Under the pieces are notes generated by a model. The model saw only the letters and a program-made list of their open reading frames with translations. It ran no database searches and was not told the DNA's origin. A program made the position numbers and the translations under genes. Below, in pieces: positions 54,860 to 64,000 of a stretch of 64,000 bases of DNA (its first letter is position 1; the number at the start of each line of letters is the position of its first letter). Origin of the DNA: Bimuria novae-zelandiae CBS 107.79. Taxonomy: Eukaryota > Ascomycota > Dothideomycetes > Pleosporales > Didymosphaeriaceae. The stretch spans positions 160,183 through 224,182 of the forward strand of contig ML976767.1 of assembly GCA_010015655.1 (NCBI GenBank), given 5' to 3'.

Positions 54860-55040
54860 CGTTAGTACAAGTACCTGGTGAAGTGGGAAGGATGGCCGGA
54901 AAGCCACAACACGTGGGAACTAGCGAGGAACCTTACCAACTGCAAAGAGGCCTTGGAGAAGTTCCACAAAGGGCATCCCGAGGCCCCACGTCCTAGGCGG
55001 GCCTAGGACGACAAAGGCGCCGGGTTGTCCTAGAAATCGA
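54860..55040 (+). pseudogene. Chromodomain of a gypsy integrase
   Basis: About 60 codons read IGR, a TAG, then YKYLVKWEGWPESHNTWELA, RNLTNCKEALEKFHKGHP. The chromodomain fold residues (Y-L-V-K-W-x-G-[WY], N-T-W-E) are all kept. Chromodomains tether such elements to methylated histone H3. The segment is GC-rich while its neighbours are TA-rich. Confidence 0.8.
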
Positions 55041-55555
55041 GGGGAAGTTCTTCCGCAGCCAACTAGACATAGGGAGTTAGCTCGACCAGGCTATTTAGCT
55101 AAGTAGGCTAAGGAGGGTCTTCCTTTAGTTCCTCTAAAGCAGCGCTCTTAATAGTAATTACCTTTTTAGCACGCTTTACGTTTAAAGTTAATTATTTAGC
55201 TAAACGCTTTTTTTTCGCACGCACTATATATATTACTTTAAATATTATATTTTACTTTTTTCGCGCCTTTAAAATTTACGTATTTAATTTTTACTTTTTA
55301 GTAACTAAATAAAAGAACTTATTATAAGTAATAGCTACGTTGCACTTCGTGCCCCTTTTTAGGCACTTACTATATTTCCCTAAATAAATTAATATTTTAT
55401 AGACTCGCGAATAGGTCTTATAGTTAAAATATTTTAATACTATAATACTTCTATATACTTTAATAGCGGAGACAAGTTTATAATAATAATAAGTACTAAT
55501 TATTTAGTTAGCAGGTATAGTTCTTCGCGGACGAAGACTAGGAAGGGAGGGATAG

Positions 55556-55980
55556 TGTTACGAACTAGGACTAGATAATAGGGGATAGGCGCTTATAAGG
55601 ACAGGCGGTTAAGGAACGGGTTAACTAGTACGCTAAGGAGCTAGCTTTAGGGTTATATAACTACTTAGTTAATTAGTAGTACTAAGTAATAAAGTAAGGC
55701 ATGTAACTACTTAGTTAATTAGTAGCACTAAGTAACTAAGTAAAGTAAGTATATATATAGGCGGTTTCCTTTATTATACTTTTTATAGTTAACTTATATA
55801 TCTTCTGTGCGAGTTTATTCTTATATACAGACTAATAGTTATCTTACTTTATTATAAAATTAAATTATTTAGCCTCGCGCTAAGTGTCGCATTAACTTAT
55901 ACTACTAAATAATTTATAAAGCACTACGATACCTTACTGCCCTAACCCAGATCGGAATAAGGTATAAGAGCCTCATAACA
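55556..55980 (+). repeat. Gypsy family-2 LTR, variant U3, 425 bp
   Basis: TGTTACGAAC to CTCATAACA. From about 55755 it matches the 53358 LTR (CTTCTGTGCGAGT; GCCTCGCGCTAAGTGTCGCA); before that it is unrelated and contains a direct duplication of AACTACTTAGTTAATTAGTA. Confidence 0.85.
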
Positions 55981-57410
55981 GTATTCTCTTATAGCTCTAT
56001 AAGTTTTATACTATTAAGTTATAATCCTGCGTGTAGGATAGCTTCGTAGAACTAATTATATATAATAGAATAGGATAGAGTAAAACTATAATAAATTAAT
56101 TACTAGCTTTTAGTATTTTTTTTATTAATCTAGCATATAGCTATCTAGATATACTAGGTCTTTTAAAATAAATTAGTATTATAGTAGTATTACATCGTAA
56201 TAAGTTTGCGTGCGGGGTGAATTTTAATATTATATAGCTAGCTTAGCGATGAAACACGTTACTTACTTTAGTAATTATATTAGTATCCTTAACGCGCTCC
56301 TGTTTTTAGCCTACTTAATTAATTATAATATTATAAGTATTAGAATTTAGGTTAAAGATCTATTAGTTTTAGAGAGTTATAGTATAATTATTAATTATAG
56401 TAATAGTTAACTTATCTAGTAGGATTACATTTTAATTATTAGCTAAAGTAGTGAAAACTTTGCTTATTATGCTATATAAGCCTATTATAAAAGCTAAGTC
56501 ACTATTACTTAGTATATACCTATTATTAAGTTAAATAGCTATATTAGCTAGTGTTATCTTTAAAAATTACCTATTTATTTTATTAATTACCTTTTATATT
56601 CGCGTAAATAGGCTAGGATTATTATATAAAACTTAATTAATACGCTAGCGCGGAGCAGGATCTTCTTTAAAGTTACTTAGTTATAAGTAGAAGTCCTTAT
56701 TAAGGTAGTAGCACAAACTATACTAGTATTTATTATTATAAAGATATACGCTCCTTAGCGCCTAACCTCTTATAGTCTTATTATTATCCTGCGTCTTTAC
56801 TACTTAAAAGTTATCCGCTATGCTATTAAGCCTTTAGGAACTAGGTTAGACTTATTAAACGTACGTTATATAGACAGCAATGTAGTCCTCTAGCGTAATT
56901 ATTTACGTATTATTATTTTTATACTTAAATAGCTTAATTAGCTTAGGCTTAGCGTATATAAATTTAGTATTTTTAATAATTATTAAAAAGTCTTTTTATA
57001 CATGCATGCCTTCTATCTTAAATAAATTAATTTTAGTATATTAATTAGTAACTTTAATTTATAATTCTAGTTAGTTTTTAAAATTATATAATTTTAGCAG
57101 GCCATATAAGCGCTTATATTTATTAATTAGGTTATATTAGTAAACTACTATTAATAGCGTAAGATATTTTTAAAAAAGATAAGCCGCGCGTACGGTGTAT
57201 TCTTAATATATAATAAATATAGCGCTTAGTAATTATCTTATTATATCTATATTTAGGTTTTAAAGTGCTTAATTTTACTTAAGATAGTAAGTAAATTACT
57301 TTTTATATTAATTATATGTAAATTAATAGTATTAAAATTTATTATTATTAAGATTAGCGTTAGCATATATTATACTAAGTACCTTAGTAACTTTATATTA
57401 GTGCGCGTCA
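55981..57410 (-). mobile_element. Second copy of the short-LTR copia family, RIP-degraded, truncated
   Basis: 57240-57410 matches 15670-15832 (the gag-start region of the 13202-16266 element) in the same orientation but is far more mutated: the intact gag opening there is unreadable here. It is bounded on the left by the gypsy LTR (55980) and on the right by an abrupt switch to GC-balanced DNA at about 57410. No LTR was found. Confidence 0.6.
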
Positions 57411-57671
57411 AGTGGGTGAATTTCTTCCTAGACTCTCGTGCCCGCTCTTCCTCGGTGATGCCTGTTCGCACAGCGCATGGACACGGTCCTCTTTGTTAGT
57501 TTCAACCACTGTGAGCGCGCGCTGTGGTCGTGATTCCTTTTGCTTGTGGAGGTGATAACGGCGAGGTATCCTCAAGTCTCAATACGATCAGTCCCAGCCC
57601 TACCCGGTATGGATCTGGACATGGTCGGCCTTCGTATTGCATGTGCTGTGCCAATATTGGGGAGACCCTAC
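57411..57671. other. GC-balanced spacer
   Basis: About 260 bp of unmutated DNA between the copia remnant and the next transposon. Short overlapping ORFs only; nothing recognised. Confidence 0.4.
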
Positions 57672-59109
57672 CACGCGGTAAACGAAAAATCGCGCACACC
57701 AAACTAGATGAGTCAGCTTTTTGTCACCCATACATTTGCCCTACAAAGTCGAAATTCGAGCCATATTAAATCGATTTCGACGCCAAATCGCACCGTGAGG
57801 CTTGCTTTATATGTAGATCTGTATATACATGACTTTTGTTTGGTGTTAAGCTTAATAATCTGTGATTTCTCCGCCGGAGTCGCAGTAGTCTCGCAGCCTT
57901 TATGGCATGCTATTAACGCGCTTGTTTATAAACTTTTAGCTAATTAATTACTAGCCTTTAATTATAAGGTCTCTTATTTTAAAGACGTCCTAATAGGGGA
58001 ACTTTTTAAGATACTGCTTTAGAGGCTGCCAGCAATTTTCTATAGATGCTAAATTAGGTAAGTGTGTATAGTTAAAGTAAGACTTTAAGCTATAGGTTTT
58101 CTTCTAATTATAAATAATATTATTAGAGGATTTACCTGTCCTATAGCTAGAGTTATTATCTTCCTCTAGCACGAAGTCGTCGCCGCGTAAAATCTATAGC
58201 TTAATAATACGCTTAAGGATCGCGTCGTAGTATACCTTAAGGCTTATCTTGCTATTTTTATTACCTAGGACGTTATAAAAGTATAAGTTGCTCTTAAAAT
58301 TAAAGCCTACGGCGGCCTATAAGTGCTAGCGCTCTAGAGTCTTCTCGTTATTATAATTTAATGTGTATTGTATATAATCGCGATAGTAGCGCTCTCTAGG
58401 TTTTCTAATAATCCTTATCTTGCCCTTAGGCCCTATACTCTAGTGTACCTTATCGGAGAAGCGTACGCGGCGCCAGTCCTTCTTATTAGGGTACTTTTTA
58501 AGTATAATAGTAGAGTACTTGACGCGGAGCTTTGTAATGCGCTAAAAGACCTAGCCTTTATTATAAGCAACGCATTTTAAGTAATCTATAGTGTAAAGAT
58601 ACTCCTTAAGGGTCTTGCCGCTAACGCCGAGATCTAATTCATATGCTAGCTACTCCTATATAAGGACGCGGGCGTTTTATCTTAGGTCTTGTAAATATTT
58701 ATTAGCACGCTTTAGGTCCTCTAAAGATAGCTTTAAGGGTCTATCGCGCTTCTCCGCCGTTAATATACTATTATAATAGGTCCTATTAGCCTCTATATTG
58801 TCCTTAGCAAGTATCTCCCAGCCCCGGCGGCGTTTCACGCTGTAATAGCTAAAAACATCGTTGTGATAGTAGGGTATGCGGCGGAAATCTATAAACTCGT
58901 AGGCACCTTTAATCCGCGACTTTTTTAGCGTATTTAAATAGGGGTTATTAAGTAATTAGGCTATCTAATTAATTGCGTAGTAAAATATTATCGTAAAGTA
59001 GTGTAGCATGTAGAGTTTTATTTTTGTGTAAAAAGGTGGCTGCAGAGTGTTGCATGGCGGGGGTGGACTAGCGTTGTTTTGGTGTGCGCGATTTTTCGTT
59101 TACCGCGTG
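57672..59109 (-). mobile_element. Tc1/mariner-type DNA transposon, family B
   Basis: 1438 bp with perfect 32-bp inverted repeats (57672-57703, 59078-59109; start CACGCGGTAAACG). CCTAC flanks both ends (57667-57671, 59110-59114); the TA within it (57669-57670, 59112-59113) is the likely true target. The minus strand carries a degraded Tc1-like transposase: [14 protein letters not shown] at about 58500-58440 (first Asp), [16 protein letters not shown] near 58310-58260, GDDFVLEEDNNSSYRTGKS near 58180-58120 (second Asp). The third catalytic residue could not be read with confidence. RIP stops abound. Confidence 0.88.
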
Positions 59110-59113
59110 CCTA

Positions 59114-60722
59114 CAAAGGGTAATCTCAATAAAGTCGGCCGTCACGTGCAGCAGGGATTCCTGCAGGGGTAGCAACTTCAAAAGTCGCGCATCTTGATTC
59201 CATCTAAAGTATAAGCAAATACACCTAAATAAGATGTTCTAATTATGCTGTAAATTTGTTCTGGCCACCTGCGTCCTCGCAGAGCTCTGCAACGCGCATA
59301 AAGTAGGTAGGATGAAGCTTTTCGGCCATATACTGCCTGAGTGTCTCATCACCTTGCCAGACCTCCTTTATGTACTGTTCTGCAGCCTTTTTGGCCTCCT
59401 TAGAACTTGATAGGCATTCGTAACTTGCCAAAAAACCTTCTAGACGCCCAAAACAGCGCTCAATTAGGTGTAAGTCGGGTGAATTGGGAGGCTAAGGGCC
59501 AAACTTGATTACTAGAGCTTTAATTTCTGGCTGGCAGTACCAAAGACCTAGTAAGTGTAGGTAAATATTATCTTAAATTAAATAAATAGCTACGCCTAGG
59601 TTATTATCGCGTATAGCGTAGTAATAAGGGAATAGGTGTTTCTTAAATATATTCTTTGCATACTAGATGCCATTTATGCCTTTCCCTCCGTTGTATATAA
59701 ACTCCTCTGTTTTAAAGAACTTTTTAATAGTAAAAGGTTTCTTAATACCTACGCGGAGAGCTCTACCCTTCTTACTAATAGCCTTATTAGTAGCTTAGCG
59801 TTAACTATTATTATAGGTAATATTATAGTTAATTTCTTATAGTAGCTACTTTTTATTAGTGCTAGCAATAGTCGCGCGAGAGTGTTAAGATCCTAAAGGG
59901 GTAGCTGGTCCCTAAGGGGCTAAGGTTGGTTCTCGGGCAGGAATACTGTAGTAGGACGAGAGAGGGTCGTAGTGATAGCTTGCGCTTGTCACTGGGGCGT
60001 TGGTATCGAAGGTGGGTATAGTACAATCAAATTAACAAGGTTGCTTATTCAGATCCAAACGATAGATTGATAAACAGGTTGAACACGATGATAGAAGACT
60101 ATCCTCGTGTCCCTATATACATGACTCGTCCCACGAATCCCAGGTGTCCCAAGAATCCCAAAGTCCCATATGCCAAGATACTTCTGGGACGCCCGATACT
60201 TCTGGGACGCGTGACATGGTCACGTGATCTGTGGCTGAGTCAGGAACCTTGGCTGGTCGCACGGATAAGTGGCCATGCCCCGCCTCGCGTCATGTTGGGT
60301 CTCAACGGATCCTATCAGAGAGCGTTTAACTTTAAAAGTCTCTTTTACTATATTATTTATATAGGAGACGCGTTATATAAGGTCCTTATAGCTTTTATTA
60401 TTATTCTAAGCCTAAATAACGCAAGGGCGTTAATAGGAGTAAGTAATATTAGTTAAAGTAGTAGCGTAAATTATAAAACTAAATTTAGGTAGCGTTGTAG
60501 GTAGTGCGTAAACGTTACTATCTTATCTAACTAGTCTTAAAATCCTTTACTTTCCGCTACGTATATTGCTCCTGCTAATAGACTTAGAGGTCTTATTATA
60601 GCAGACAAATATAATGCGTGGAAAGTGTAGGTTATATTTAGCCTTAAGCTAGGCATAGTACTGTAGTTGCTAGTCCTCGTCGTTACTACTAAGCGCTAGT
60701 TTTTTAGGTTATACTCTATAAG
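59114..60722 (-). mobile_element. Tc1/mariner-type DNA transposon, family A copy 2, split
   Basis: Starts CAAAGGGTAATCTCAATAAAG after TA at 59112-59113, like 30945. It matches the first family-A copy through to about 32085 (equivalent 60722), where a Harbinger element begins; the missing end probably lies beyond the window. A solo LTR interrupts it at 59883-60317. The C-terminal transposase part (59431-59243, MASYECLSSSKEAKKAAEQY) is open and has about seven residues lacking in copy 1. Confidence 0.88.
59883..60317 (-). mobile_element. Solo LTR, 435 bp, inserted in the Tc1-like element
   Basis: Plus strand begins TGTTAAGATCC and ends GATCCTATCA; exact GAGAG duplication at 59878-59882 and 60318-60322. 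It is the least mutated relative of the gypsy LTR at 36447 (both U3 and R-U5 align in reverse complement) and shares only R-U5 with the solo LTR at 41876. Contains TCACGTGA at 60220-60227 and repeated GGGAC/GTCCC in U3. Confidence 0.92.
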
Positions 60723-60945
60723 TTAGGGTCTGTTCGGTGCGCAGCGTCTGAAAAGTCGTTTTTTCTAATTTGTGGCGTACAGGGGGGCATTGTAAGGTTT
60801 GTGCTAGGTAAAATTACCGCCTGTTTAGAATCTAACGGTCCTGTTCGGTACACGTAAATTAGCAGTCGTTAGATATCCGTGTGGCTATTTGTTAGACCTT
60901 GTACGTACCCCGCATAACCATGCTGTTGCCATTACCATTATTAAC

Positions 60946-61956
60946 ATGTCAGAGCCAGCGCCCTCGCCAGTATCGCCGCCGTCGCCAATATCGTCTGCGC
61001 CTACTACTCTAACTATTACTCCTTGTAGGCGTGTTGCGGAGCTCGCCAGCAAGGTTAAAACAAGTACGCCGTTGCTATCTCGCTCACTATCGCTGGCTAT
61101 TCGTATAAGCCTGCGGGCCTTATGGTCTCCTGTAATGCTTTAAGCTCTGCTAAGCACGCTCGTTGCCAAAGCAATTAACAAGGGCATGCGAGCTAATAGT
61201 AGATATAAACCGCAGGTGTGGGTCGCTATTATAGAGGCTGTTAACCAAGCTACTAGGGTTAAGGGACTAATAGATAAGAAAAAGTGTGCAAATAAGCACG
61301 ACGCCTGTAAGGAGGACTAAAAATAGTAGACAGCACTCACCTTATTATTAGGCTTTACTCAGGACAGTGATAGTTATGTTGTCGCCGATAGCCAGGCTAT
61401 CCAGGACTACGTGGCAGCTCACCCAAGGGCCGCGAAGTTTCTAAAGAGACCTATACAGTTTCCAGAACTCCATCGACGGCTATTTACAGGTGTATTAGCG
61501 ACAGGCGAATCAGTAATAACTATTAAGTCGTTGCTAATTAATAATGCTGGAGCGCCGGCAAGGTTAATTGAGAGGGATTCTATAGCCGTGTCTTGGTCGC
61601 TAACGCCCTCGCCGTGGCAGTTAGTGGCACCGTCGGAGAGCGACGATTCTTCTGGTGTGTCGCGTCGCAAGCGGTCGGGCACCTCGTCGTCGCTCCCTCG
61701 CCATACAGAGAAGCGTGGCAAAAAGGGTACCAGTATGGATCGATTCGGGCAGCACATGGCCAGGATCGCCGACAAGCTCCATGGGCTCGTAGAATCACTA
61801 AACAAGAAGAATCAGAAAGATGCTATCGCTGAGTTCACAAGCACTTACCAGGTTCTTAATATCGCTATGCAGCTTGCTGTTGTTAATATTCTTAGTAATA
61901 AGGCTACCGCCACAACCTTCCTGGCTTTCCGCTCGCGACCTCTTCAAAAGAGGTAG
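60946..61956 (+). pseudogene. Harbinger Myb/SANT-like protein with four in-frame stops
   Basis: A single frame of 337 codons from MSEPAPSPVSPPSP to a stop at 61954-61956. It is broken by TAA at 61141-61143 and 61318-61320 and TAG at 61324-61326 and 61327-61329. The SANT-like region is recognisable: NSRYKPQVWVAIIEAVNQAT (about 61195-61255), DYVAAHPRAAKFLKRPIQFP (about 61409-61465), ELHRRLFTGVLATGE. The stop cluster at 61318-61329 falls where family members have Trp codons, fitting G-to-A changes (RIP on the other strand). The C-terminus is Ser/Lys-rich with SRRKRSGTSSS. In PIF/Harbinger elements this partner carries the transposase to DNA. Confidence 0.75.
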
Positions 61957-62639
61957 GTTCTTATGTAACTATGTACACTATTAGCAACTAGAAAACCAGA
62001 GTATTAGGACTTCTCGCACCTCTGCGATATAGTAGACTAGGAGGGCGATGGCGAGTTGGCGTTGAAAAATAGTGTATGAGTATATAGGTGGACTATTTGC
62101 TAGTAATCTCAGTGTATTGAGGCGCAACACCATGCCAAGGATCGCGATATTGTGAGCGCTCTCACTAGCGCTCTCACTAGCGCCGTTTTTTTTGAGTGAA
62201 CTCCTCTGAGTCTGGCCCTGACTACTAGGCTATACATGCCTAGTCTCCTACGGAGACTCGTACTTCACTAGGATACTACGTTTTGTATGGAAGAGTGGTA
62301 GTCCTGCTGAATTCGGTGTCACTAGCTCAGACTAAGTTACATACTCGTTTAGTAAAGCCTTAACTATATCTCAGTTCTACACAAAAACGCGCCCGCTTCA
62401 CTGACCTAAGCTTATAAACTTAATTAGGTAGTAGCTCTCTCTTATAGTCTCCTACAGCACCGTCCTGCAACACCACTAATATTAATACTGTTTACAATAT
62501 ATCGCTACAACCCGCGATAACAATCCTATATAGCCTGCGCAAGTTAATCCTAGAACATACTTATGCTAGTACTTATATAGCGTAGATCCTTAATATTCTC
62601 CGCGTCGCGCTGCCTTTACTCGCTCTCCTCGTCGTCGTA

Positions 62640-63677
62640 CGGATCTAGCAGATTAAAATCCTCATTAACAGAATATTAAGTGTTAATAAAGTTGTGGACA
62701 CCAGCAAGGGCAAATATAAGCTTTATCTAAGTCTAAATATTAAACTTATGCGGGCGATTAAATATTCTCTAGCAACGTTTAAATACTCTAAATACTCTCT
62801 CTACGCTATTACGTAGCAATAAGTGGCGATAGTTAAATAACTCTTCTCTTATTTCTAGTTTGCGACAAGTAGCCTTAATCTCCCTTAGGTAGTACTAAGT
62901 GCCGCGGTAAGGCGTTAACAGCATCTCTAAGTTTACATAGCCTACGTCTGCTAAGAAATATTTACCAGGTAGTACTCTAAAGCCCTTAGTAATAGCATCG
63001 CGGAGAACCCAACTGTCGTGGGCACTGCCCTCCCACCCAGGTAAAATGTATAGGAAGTTCAGATCAAAATCGACGACTGCTAATACGTTCTGCGATAGTA
63101 CACCATGCCGATTTCTGTATCGCTTTTGCTCTCGAGCTGGCACGTACATCTTGAAATGAGATCCGTCGAGCGCGCCCACACAGTCCTTGAAGTACGGATA
63201 TCGCTTGGGCTCATACTTGATTGCATCTGGCGTATCCTCCACTGGCGATTTGACGTACGCCTGATACAAGCGCAGCATGGCGTTCAACACCTCATGGAAA
63301 GTGGCGCTGATAGTACTCATTGAGTGGCCGCATCGATATTTGGTGTTTCTCCAGGACGCGCCCTGGCCGCAGATGTACAAAAAGGTGAGTACTTTCTCCT
63401 CAACAGTAATTAAGTTGCCGTCGACAACGAGCTGATTGTCTCGTAGGTATACTACGAGAGCCTCGAACGTACTTTTCCGTAATCGCGATTCGTCGAACAG
63501 TCGAGCAGGCCTGCTCATACAGTCCTCCACCCACTGCTGGCCGCGCACCTCATCGGATGAGATTTCTCGAACGCCTGATGGCTCCTCATAGCTCTCCGCC
63601 AATAGAGCAACGCTCGCAGTAACAGCTCTCAGAGTTGCTGCGAGAGCAACAACTATATGAGGTTCGAGGTCTGGCAT
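62640..63677 (-). pseudogene. Harbinger transposase (DDE_4 nuclease), C-terminus RIP-broken
   Basis: The first 260 codons (63677-62898) are intact and well conserved: VGALDGSHFKMYVPA (about 63182-63138, first Asp), QNVLAVVDFDLNFLYILPGW, EGSAHDSWVLRDA (second Asp) and FLADVGYVNLEMLLTPYRGT. TAG at 62897-62895 ends the frame, but the same frame continues with readable sequence (FNYRHLLLRNSVERVFRVFK near 62840-62780, with the catalytic Glu in VERVF) and four more stops down to about 62640. Stops sit where Gln, Arg or Trp codons are expected. N-terminal residues 1-60 are a leader before the HTH-like region (EEKVLTFLYICGQGASWRNT). Confidence 0.8.
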
Positions 63678-64000
63678 GGCGACTGCCCGGGCAAGCTCAA
63701 CACCATACCGTAGACTTTTGCAGATAATGGTTTCGCTAGGACGTGCACGCTAAACCATCTGAGGTATCGCTTTATCCCCACTTGCAACCTCCAACATCCT
63801 CAATTTATTGCTAGGGTCTATATCTCGACAACAACACTATATTATTTAGAACTTTTTTAATAATCTGTTTTGCAACGCTTAGTTCTCGTAGGCGCTTGAA
63901 TTTCATGAAAAACGAGCATGTGGTGGTGGTTTTGTAGGGCACTGCGCTTGGGGGCGGATGTCGCGCGATGTCTCTACACCCTCATCAATGCTGCCCTCAG

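Larger units (their letters stand above)
53358..55980 (+). mobile_element. Ty3/gypsy element, internally deleted (family 2)
   Basis: LTRs at 53358-53807 and 55556-55980 in the same orientation share R-U5 but have different U3 halves. The 1.75-kb interior keeps only integrase (about 53900-54330) and, unmutated, a chromodomain at about 54860-54990 (YKYLVKWEGWPESHNTWE), preceded in family order by the integrase C-terminus (about 54560-54780). gag, protease and reverse transcriptase are missing. A purine-rich GAAGGGAGGGATAG directly before 55556 is the polypurine tract. No target duplication: ATAGC on the left, GTATT on the right, so the two LTRs may come from different insertions. Confidence 0.8.
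60726..64000. mobile_element. PIF/Harbinger DNA transposon, right end outside the window
   Basis: Begins GGGTCTGTTCGGTGCGCAG directly after TTA (60723-60725), the usual Harbinger target, inside the family-A Tc1-like element. It carries the two standard genes: a Myb/SANT-like DNA-binding protein on plus (60946-61956) and a DDE_4 transposase on minus (63677 to about 62640). No matching inverted terminal repeat occurs before 64000, so the element continues past the edge. RIP damage is confined to parts (61960-62890 and a few stops elsewhere). Confidence 0.85.

Noticed and set aside
52175..64000. A complete Starship element
   Set aside because: Only an N-terminal recombinase-like fragment was seen; there are no cargo genes or element boundaries, and the surroundings are ordinary transposons.

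Overview
The window looks like a chromosome segment of a filamentous ascomycete. The genes have short introns with GTAAGT/GTATGT-type donors, CTAAC/CTGAC branch points and CAG/TAG acceptors. They include fungus-specific families (IRS4-type EH protein, HET domain, deuterolysin M35, Pca1-type metal ATPase). Long TA-rich blocks are filled with transposon wrecks whose coding frames are broken by CpA-to-TpA changes, the signature of repeat-induced point mutation (RIP). No species is claimed.

Layout. 1-7793 is a transposon graveyard: a Ty1/copia element split by a Fot1/pogo DNA transposon, a repeat (here called R) with an 18-bp tandem array, a truncated Ty3/gypsy element holding a solo LTR, and a hAT remnant. 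A broken RING gene follows (7957-8511). 9255-12771 is a 1156-aa metal-pumping P1B ATPase with a cysteine-rich N-terminus. 13202-16266 is a complete but internally deleted copia element with 138-bp LTRs and a target duplication.

17136-35153 is the gene-dense part: RING-H2 protein, DNA ligase IV, IRS4-like EH protein (divergent from ligase IV), JmjC/JMJD7-like oxygenase, Imp1-type mitochondrial peptidase (divergent from the JmjC gene), a HET-domain pseudogene killed by three RIP-type stops, a membrane-anchored protein resembling a free deuterolysin prodomain, a Tc1-like transposon, and a deuterolysin metalloprotease.

35931-64000 is a second transposon nest: a full-length RIP-degraded Ty3/gypsy chromovirus (36447-44020) inserted into repeat R and itself carrying a younger solo LTR; unclassified degraded sequence; a Tc1-like wreck (50200-51590); a possible DUF3435 tyrosine-recombinase fragment; a deleted gypsy element; a second copy of the short-LTR copia; two abutting Tc1-like elements, the second broken by a solo LTR; and, inserted into it at TTA, a two-gene PIF/Harbinger element running off the right edge.

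Functional links are limited: ligase IV serves end joining, the ATPase metal efflux, Imp1 mitochondrial processing, the deuterolysin extracellular proteolysis. No biosynthetic cluster, CRISPR array, tRNA or rRNA was seen. The strongest second-look items are the free M35-prodomain-like protein beside a deuterolysin, the RIP-killed HET gene inside unmutated DNA, the triplicated Trp motif on the JmjC protein, LTR families with exchanged U3 modules, and the TCACGTGA motif shared by unrelated transposons.
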